Assembly: GCA_031270465.1 (NCBI GenBank)
Contig: JAISXP010000140.1
Span: 1-52,396, forward strand
Length of the DNA: 52,396 bases
Direction of reading: 5' to 3'
DNA from: Tannerella sp.
GTDB taxonomy: Bacteria; Bacteroidota; Bacteroidia; Bacteroidales; Tannerellaceae
Shown: piece by piece, positions 47,868 to 52,396 of the stretch
Layout: every line of letters starts with the position of its first letter
How positions within the stretch are numbered: position 1 is the stretch's first letter
The notes under the pieces: model-generated
Told to the model about the DNA's origin: nothing
Seen by the model: the letters and a program-made list of their open reading frames with translations, nothing else
Database searches by the model: none
Position numbers and translations under genes: made by a program

Positions 47868-48419
47868 ATGCATCGCGATACGGAAGATGAAATGATAAAG
47901 AAGCTGAGCCAACCGGATACACGGCGGGAAGCATTCACGCAAGTGGTTAAGGATTACGGTGAAAAGCTGTATTGGATGACTCGGAAAATGGGCTTGTCTC
48001 ACGACGATACGAACGATATTGTCCAAAACACCTTCATGAAGGCGTGGATGAATCTGGACAGTTTCCGGGGCGATTCGAAACTTTCGACATGGCTGTATAA
48101 AATTGCGATCAACGAAAATATCACGTTTCTGAACAAGCAACGTGCCATGAACAACATATCCATCGATGATGTGGACGTGTTTCTGCTGGAAAAACTGAAA
48201 AGCGACGATTATTTCGATGGCGATGACCTGCAGTTGAAATTACAGGAAGCAATATTAAACTTGCCTGAGAAGCAGCGAATTGTATTTAATATGAAATATT
48301 ATGAAGAGATGAAATATGAAGAGATGTCTGAGATATTGGGGACTTCGGTGGGCGCGTTAAAGGCGTCGTATCATCATGCAGTAAAAAAAATCGAGACATT
48401 TTTAACAGACAACATTTAA
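47868..48419 (+). CDS. RNA polymerase sigma factor, ECF subfamily
   Basis: DTNDIVQNTFMKAWMNLDSFRGDSKLSTWLYKIAINENITFL; LPEKQRIVFNMKYYEEMKYEEMSEILGTSVGALKASYHHAVKKIE. Confidence 0.95.
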   Translation: MHRDTEDEMIKKLSQPDTRREAFTQVVKDYGEKLYWMTRKMGLSHDDTNDIVQNTFMKAWMNLDSFRGDSKLSTWLYKIAINENITFLNKQRAMNNISIDDVDVFLLEKLKSDDYFDGDDLQLKLQEAILNLPEKQRIVFNMKYYEEMKYEEMSEILGTSVGALKASYHHAVKKIETFLTDNI

Positions 48420-48465
48420 ACCTTTTGGACTTTAGTACGTCAAATTACGAGGAGGATAAAATTGT

Positions 48466-48840
48466 ATGGAAGCAAAACAAAGCAAACTGGAAAAATTGAA
48501 GGGCCAGAATCCGTTTCGTGTCCCCGAAGGATATATGGAAGGACTTACCTCCCAAATAATGAACAGTATACCCGAAAATATGCCGAAGAGAGAATCCAAA
48601 GTCTTTTCTCTCAATGAACGGATACGTCCGTTGCTGTATCTTGCAGCCGTTTTTATCGGGTTCATTTTCCTTTTCAGGATGTTCATCATTCCGGCCACAC
48701 CCAAAAGCGATACGTCGCAAGGCGAATCCGTGCTGGTGCGGGAATCCGATATGTCAAATGAGGACGAAGAATACCTCGAATACTTGCAACAGGAATATAA
48801 CAGAAATTTGCTTACGGTAAGTTTAGAATATATAGATTGA
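48466..48840 (+). CDS. Small single-TM protein, candidate anti-sigma partner
   Basis: PFRVPEGYMEGLTSQIMNSIPE, TM LLYLAAVFIGFIFLFRMFII; directly downstream of ECF sigma. Confidence 0.7.
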   Translation: MEAKQSKLEKLKGQNPFRVPEGYMEGLTSQIMNSIPENMPKRESKVFSLNERIRPLLYLAAVFIGFIFLFRMFIIPATPKSDTSQGESVLVRESDMSNEDEEYLEYLQQEYNRNLLTVSLEYID

Positions 48841-48841
48841 T

Positions 48842-49345
48842 ATGAAAAATAGAGTTTTATATATTATTATGATGACGTGTCTTGCCTTTGTCGTCGTTTC
48901 GTTGCAGGCGCAGGTTGGAAACAGGCCAAAGTTTGACAGGCAGGAGTTTATAACAAAACACAATGCCTTTATCACTGCCGAAATCGGACTGACAGGCGAC
49001 GAAGCCGTCGAGTTTATTCCCGTGGAAAATCAAATGAAAGAGAAATTGTTCGAAATAGGGAACGAATGTCGCAAACTGAACCGGGAAATCCGTTCGAAAA
49101 AAACCATATCGGACGAAATGTACTTGAAACTTATTAATTGTAACTTCGAAACGCGTCTCAAAGAGTTGCAACTCGAGAAAGAGTATTACGAAGAGTTTAA
49201 GAAAATCCTTTCGCCCGAAAAACTGTACAGATATCAGCAGGCGGAATTTAAGTTCATGCGCGAATTTATGGGTAATCAAGGCGACCCGCAACGGCGTCCC
49301 CCACGAGAAAACGACGAGCCGCACGAAAGAAAAAGCAAGCCGTAG
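48842..49345 (+). CDS. Secreted Spy/LTXXQ-like periplasmic protein
   Basis: Signal peptide MKNRVLYIIMMTCLAFVVVSLQAQ; charged helical sequence, FITAEIGLTGDEAVEFIPVENQMKEKLFEIG. Confidence 0.65.
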   Translation: MKNRVLYIIMMTCLAFVVVSLQAQVGNRPKFDRQEFITKHNAFITAEIGLTGDEAVEFIPVENQMKEKLFEIGNECRKLNREIRSKKTISDEMYLKLINCNFETRLKELQLEKEYYEEFKKILSPEKLYRYQQAEFKFMREFMGNQGDPQRRPPRENDEPHERKSKP

Positions 49346-49568
49346 GCTTTGATTCGCTCTCGAGGCTAACCATAAATCCTCAAGAGAAAACAGTCATAAT
49401 TTCTTACGAACAGGAGCATTGCCAAAATTGTATTTGCACTTTTCATTGTTATGATTTTCAATTATTCATGATGCTTTATTAACATCGCAAACCTTTCTGC
49501 TGTAAACTACAGCCCTGCTAATGGTATACATAAAACTTGCGTTTGCTATCCTGCATTATTTATTATTG

Positions 49569-49651
49569 TACTCGAAGCGGGAGTTGAACCCGCACAGCCG
49601 TGAGGCCAAAGGATTTTAAGTCCTTCGTGTCTACCATTCCACCATTCGAGC
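49569..49651 (-). tRNA. tRNA-Leu(TAA)
   Basis: Reverse strand GCTCGAATGGTGGAATGGTAGACACGAAGGACTTAAAATCCTTTGGCC...GCGGGTTCAACTCCCGCTTCGAGTA; anticodon loop CTTAAAA. Confidence 0.95.
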
Positions 49652-49674
49652 ATTGTATTACTTTGCATCTTGTG

Positions 49675-49747
49675 AGCGGAAAACGGGACTCGAACCCGCG
49701 ACCCTAACCTTGGCAAGGTTATGCTCTACCAACTGAGCTATTTCCGC
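49675..49747 (-). tRNA. tRNA-Gly(GCC)
   Basis: Reverse strand GCGGAAATAGCTCAGTTGGTAGAGCATAACCTTGCCAAGGTTAGGGTCGCGGGTTCGAGTCCCGTTTTCCGCT; anticodon loop TTGCCAA. Confidence 0.97.
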
Positions 49748-49770
49748 ATTTTTGTTTGGCTTTGCTTTTC

Positions 49771-49841
49771 CCTTGCCAAGGTTAGTTTTTACATCTAACT
49801 TTTGGGGCAAGGTTATGCTCTACCAACTGAGCTATTTCCGC
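49771..49841 (-). pseudogene. Truncated/rearranged tRNA-Gly copy (5' half plus inverted anticodon-arm copy)
   Basis: 49806-49841 is identical (36 nt) to 49712-49747; 49771-49785 (ccttgccaaggttag) is the exact reverse complement of 49704-49718. Confidence 0.85.
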
Positions 49842-49853
49842 GAAATACGGGTG

Positions 49854-49883
49854 CAAAGATACGCATTTTTTGAAATACGCAAA
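49854..49883 (-). promoter_or_regulatory. Promoter of the tRNA transcript (TTTG-N18-TATCTTTG)
   Basis: On minus strand TTTG (40... complement of caaa at 49880-49883), 18-nt spacer, TATCTTTG (complement of 49854-49861). Confidence 0.7.
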
Positions 49884-49965
49884 CTATTCGGGTATTTTTT
49901 TTACTGCATCCGTTCTCCGACAAAAAAATTAACAGGATAGAGAGTATGTTTCCGTATAAAAACCG

Positions 49966-49973
49966 TATTTTTG
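49966..49973 (+). promoter_or_regulatory. Bacteroidetes-type -7 element (TATTTTTG)
   Basis: TATTTTTG 22 nt upstream of the DUF4837 start. Confidence 0.4.
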
Positions 49974-49994
49974 CCCGCACAAAAACTGATTGAT

Positions 49995-51041
49995 ATGAAA
50001 ACATCGATTTTAATGCCAATTTGGGGATTCCTGCTGTCAATGACGCTGGTGTCCTGTAATTTTTTCTCGTCTTCATCGGGTTCGATGGCCGTTCGCGCTG
50101 CCGGCGCACCCTATGAAGTAGTGGTGGTGGCAGATCATTCCCTGTGGAATGACGCCGTCGGGAGTAAACTCAAGGACGAACTGCAGCGGTCTGTTCCGGG
50201 CCTTCCGCAGGATGAACCGTCCATGAGAATTACTCATGTGGGACCCGCCGATTTCAACGGCATGTTGACGTATGTCCGCAATATCCTGATGGTAGAGGTC
50301 GATCCGTCGCGGTATACCAAAGCGTCTCTCAATACCGAAAGAGACAGGTGGTCGAGCGGGCAGGCCGTGATTCACGCGACGTCGCCGGAGAAAGAAATGC
50401 TGCTTGAGTACCTGGAGCAGCATCCGGGACAGCTGGTGGATTACTATACGCGAATAGAAATGTCGCGGATGGCGCAGGTGCTTCGGAAAACGCACAGTAC
50501 ACGGACTGAAAACAAACTGAAGGAGAAGTTCGGCATTGTGCTGTATGTGCCGGATGAGTTCGGTTCGTACAAGGATACGACCGACTTCTTCTGGTCGTCC
50601 AACAACGCCAACACCGGACGGATGGACATCGTCGTGTATACGTTCCCCTATACGGACGAGCGTACCTTTACGAAAGAATACCTGATTGCCCGGCGGGATT
50701 CGATACTGGGCGTCCATATTCCGGGTTCGTTTCCCGGCTCCCGTATGGCAACGGATACAGACCGTGTGTCCTATACGGCAACCGCGCAAAGGGGCAAGTA
50801 TTGCGGCGTGCTGCGCGGACTGTGGCAGATGGAAGGCGACATGATGGGAGGCCCGTTTGTCAGCTACGCCCGTGTCGACGAAGCGCGGAACCGGGTAATC
50901 GTGGCGGAAGGATTTGTCTATTCGCCGGAGACGGACAAACGCGCTTACATCAGGCGTCTGGAAGGGTCGCTGCATACCCTGCTGCTGCCCGGGGAAGCCG
51001 ACGCGCAGGAAGAACAGCCAAAAACGGAAGTGAACGAATGA
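49995..51041 (+). CDS. DUF4837-family lipoprotein
   Basis: MKTSILMPIWGFLLSMTLVSCNFF lipobox; typical ...SSNNANTGRMDIVVYTFPYTDERTFTKEYLIARRDSILGVHIPGS. Confidence 0.85.
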   Translation: MKTSILMPIWGFLLSMTLVSCNFFSSSSGSMAVRAAGAPYEVVVVADHSLWNDAVGSKLKDELQRSVPGLPQDEPSMRITHVGPADFNGMLTYVRNILMVEVDPSRYTKASLNTERDRWSSGQAVIHATSPEKEMLLEYLEQHPGQLVDYYTRIEMSRMAQVLRKTHSTRTENKLKEKFGIVLYVPDEFGSYKDTTDFFWSSNNANTGRMDIVVYTFPYTDERTFTKEYLIARRDSILGVHIPGSFPGSRMATDTDRVSYTATAQRGKYCGVLRGLWQMEGDMMGGPFVSYARVDEARNRVIVAEGFVYSPETDKRAYIRRLEGSLHTLLLPGEADAQEEQPKTEVNE

Positions 51042-51048
51042 AGTATCC

Positions 51049-52158
51049 ATGGAAAGAAGACTGATCAGGACAGGTATCACGCACGGCGACATCAACGGCG
51101 TCGGCTATGAGGTCATATTGAAAACGTTTGCGGACGAACGGATGGTCGAATTATGCACGCCGGTGATCTACGGTTCGCAGAAAATAGCGCAGTATAACCA
51201 GCGGACCATGAAGTTGCCGTCCGTAAGTTTTGAAGTCATCAACCGGGCGGAGGATGCGCTGGACGGCAAAATCAACCTGATCAACTGTGTGGACGAAAAT
51301 ATAAAGGTCGTACCGGGAAAGGCCACACCGGAAGCCGGTCTCGCGGCATACCGGTCGCTGGAAGCTGCCGTGGCCGACATCAAAAGGGGCGTGATCGATA
51401 CGTTGCTGACGGCGCCGATCAACAAATACTCGATCCGTAGCGCGGCGTTTCATTTTCCGGGTCATACGGAGTATCTGGAAGCGCATTTCAAGGGAAATGA
51501 CCCGTCGGACGGAGCGCTGATGATCCTGATGCAGGAGCAACTGCGCGTGGCACTGGTCACGGGACACATTCCCCTGGGAGAAGTGAAGTCGCAAATCACG
51601 AAGGAACGGATTGTCGAAAAACTGAACCTGTTCAACATATCGCTGAAGCAGGACTTTGCGATTGTCCGGCCGCGCATCGCCGTACTGGCGCTCAATCCCC
51701 ACGCCGGCGACGGGGGCGTGCTGGGGTCGGAAGAAGAGACGGTGATCAGTCCGGCCATCGCGGAAGCGGAAAAACGCGGCCTGATGGTTTTCGGCCCCTA
51801 TGCGGCGGACGGATTTTTCGGCTCGACGGCCTACACCCGGTTCGACGGTATTCTGGCCATGTATCACGACCAGGGGCTGATTCCCTTCAAGGTCCTGGCC
51901 ATGGAAAACGGCGTGAACTATACGGCCGGGCTGCCGGTGGTACGCACCTCGCCGGCTCACGGAACGGCGTATGACATTGCCGGGCGGAACCGGGCTTCGG
52001 AAGAGTCGTTTCGCCGGGCGGTGTTCGTCTCGATGGACATCTTCCGGAACCGGCAACTGTATCGCAGGATAACGGTCAACCCCCTACAGAAGCAGTACGT
52101 GGACAGGGGAAACGATAGCGTCAAGCTCGACCTGACCGGGGAAGAACCGGCCATGTAA
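51049..52158 (+). CDS. pdxA: 4-hydroxythreonine-4-phosphate dehydrogenase
   Basis: GITHGDINGVGYEVILK, TAPINKYSI, FPGHTEYLEAHF, ALNPHAGDGGVLGSEE, AMYHDQGLIPFKVL. Confidence 0.96.
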   Translation: MERRLIRTGITHGDINGVGYEVILKTFADERMVELCTPVIYGSQKIAQYNQRTMKLPSVSFEVINRAEDALDGKINLINCVDENIKVVPGKATPEAGLAAYRSLEAAVADIKRGVIDTLLTAPINKYSIRSAAFHFPGHTEYLEAHFKGNDPSDGALMILMQEQLRVALVTGHIPLGEVKSQITKERIVEKLNLFNISLKQDFAIVRPRIAVLALNPHAGDGGVLGSEEETVISPAIAEAEKRGLMVFGPYAADGFFGSTAYTRFDGILAMYHDQGLIPFKVLAMENGVNYTAGLPVVRTSPAHGTAYDIAGRNRASEESFRRAVFVSMDIFRNRQLYRRITVNPLQKQYVDRGNDSVKLDLTGEEPAM

Positions 52159-52182
52159 TTTCATTATGCAAGATTAAAAACT

Positions 52183-52396
52183 ATGTTTAAAGATAAGACT
52201 GTTGTATATACGTCGGGAACGTTTGACATGTTCCACTACAATCATTTGCGAATGATTAACTACGCCCGCAGCCTGGCGGACATCCTGATTGTGGGCGTGA
52301 GCACGGACGAACTGGTGTCGTCGTACAAGGCGCCTCCCATCATCCCCTTCAACGAACGTCTCCAAATCATTGAAGCGCTGAAAACGCCCGACATCG
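52183..52396 (+). CDS. Cytidylyltransferase-like nucleotidyltransferase, N-terminal part (truncated by window)
   Basis: MFKDKTVVYTSGTFDMFHYNHLRMINYARSLADILIVGVSTDELVSSYKAPPIIPFNERLQIIEALKTPDI: GTFDxxHxxH-type motif. Confidence 0.85.
   Translation, partial: MFKDKTVVYTSGTFDMFHYNHLRMINYARSLADILIVGVSTDELVSSYKAPPIIPFNERLQIIEALKTPDI

Noticed and set aside
49346-49400. Terminator-like hairpin ctctcgagg...cctcaagag
   Set aside because: One mismatch in the stem and no following T-run; too weak to call.
49813-50109. 98-aa minus-strand ORF covering the tRNA promoter
   Set aside because: Overlaps the pseudo-tRNA, promoter and the DUF4837 gene start; no protein-like features.

Overview
This 52.4 kb window looks like a chromosomal segment from a Bacteroidetes/Bacteroidales organism. 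The evidence is TAnnTTTG -7 promoter motifs, a T9SS C-terminal sorting domain, and TonB receptor/DUF4249, DUF4837, PG0541-type and DUF6261-type proteins. Most of it is ordinary core or housekeeping content: the mnmE 3' end, topA, uvrA, pepD, rsmA, mgtE, mazG, pdxA, a DsbD-like gene, a TetR/TolC/HlyD/RND efflux operon, two TonB receptors, an ROK kinase and two tRNAs. The strongest candidate for an unusual system is a tightly packed, co-directional signalling island at 3172-10846. It encodes an ECF-like sigma factor, a 108-aa soluble protein, an FHA/Cys-cluster/Ser-Thr kinase, a PP2C phosphatase, a small membrane protein, and a 1219-aa kinase-TPR-WD40 protein. Secondary points of interest are: an exact 36-nt 5' half-copy of tRNA-Gly plus an inverted anticodon-arm copy, placed between the promoter and the intact tRNAs; remnants of two degraded genes, including a broken T9SS sorting domain, upstream of topA; a coupled ATP-grasp / CDP-alcohol phosphatidyltransferase / HAD cluster; and several dispersed, tandem or inverted repeat elements. 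No CRISPR array, intact transposase or prophage was recognised. All family calls come from reading motifs; no database search was run.
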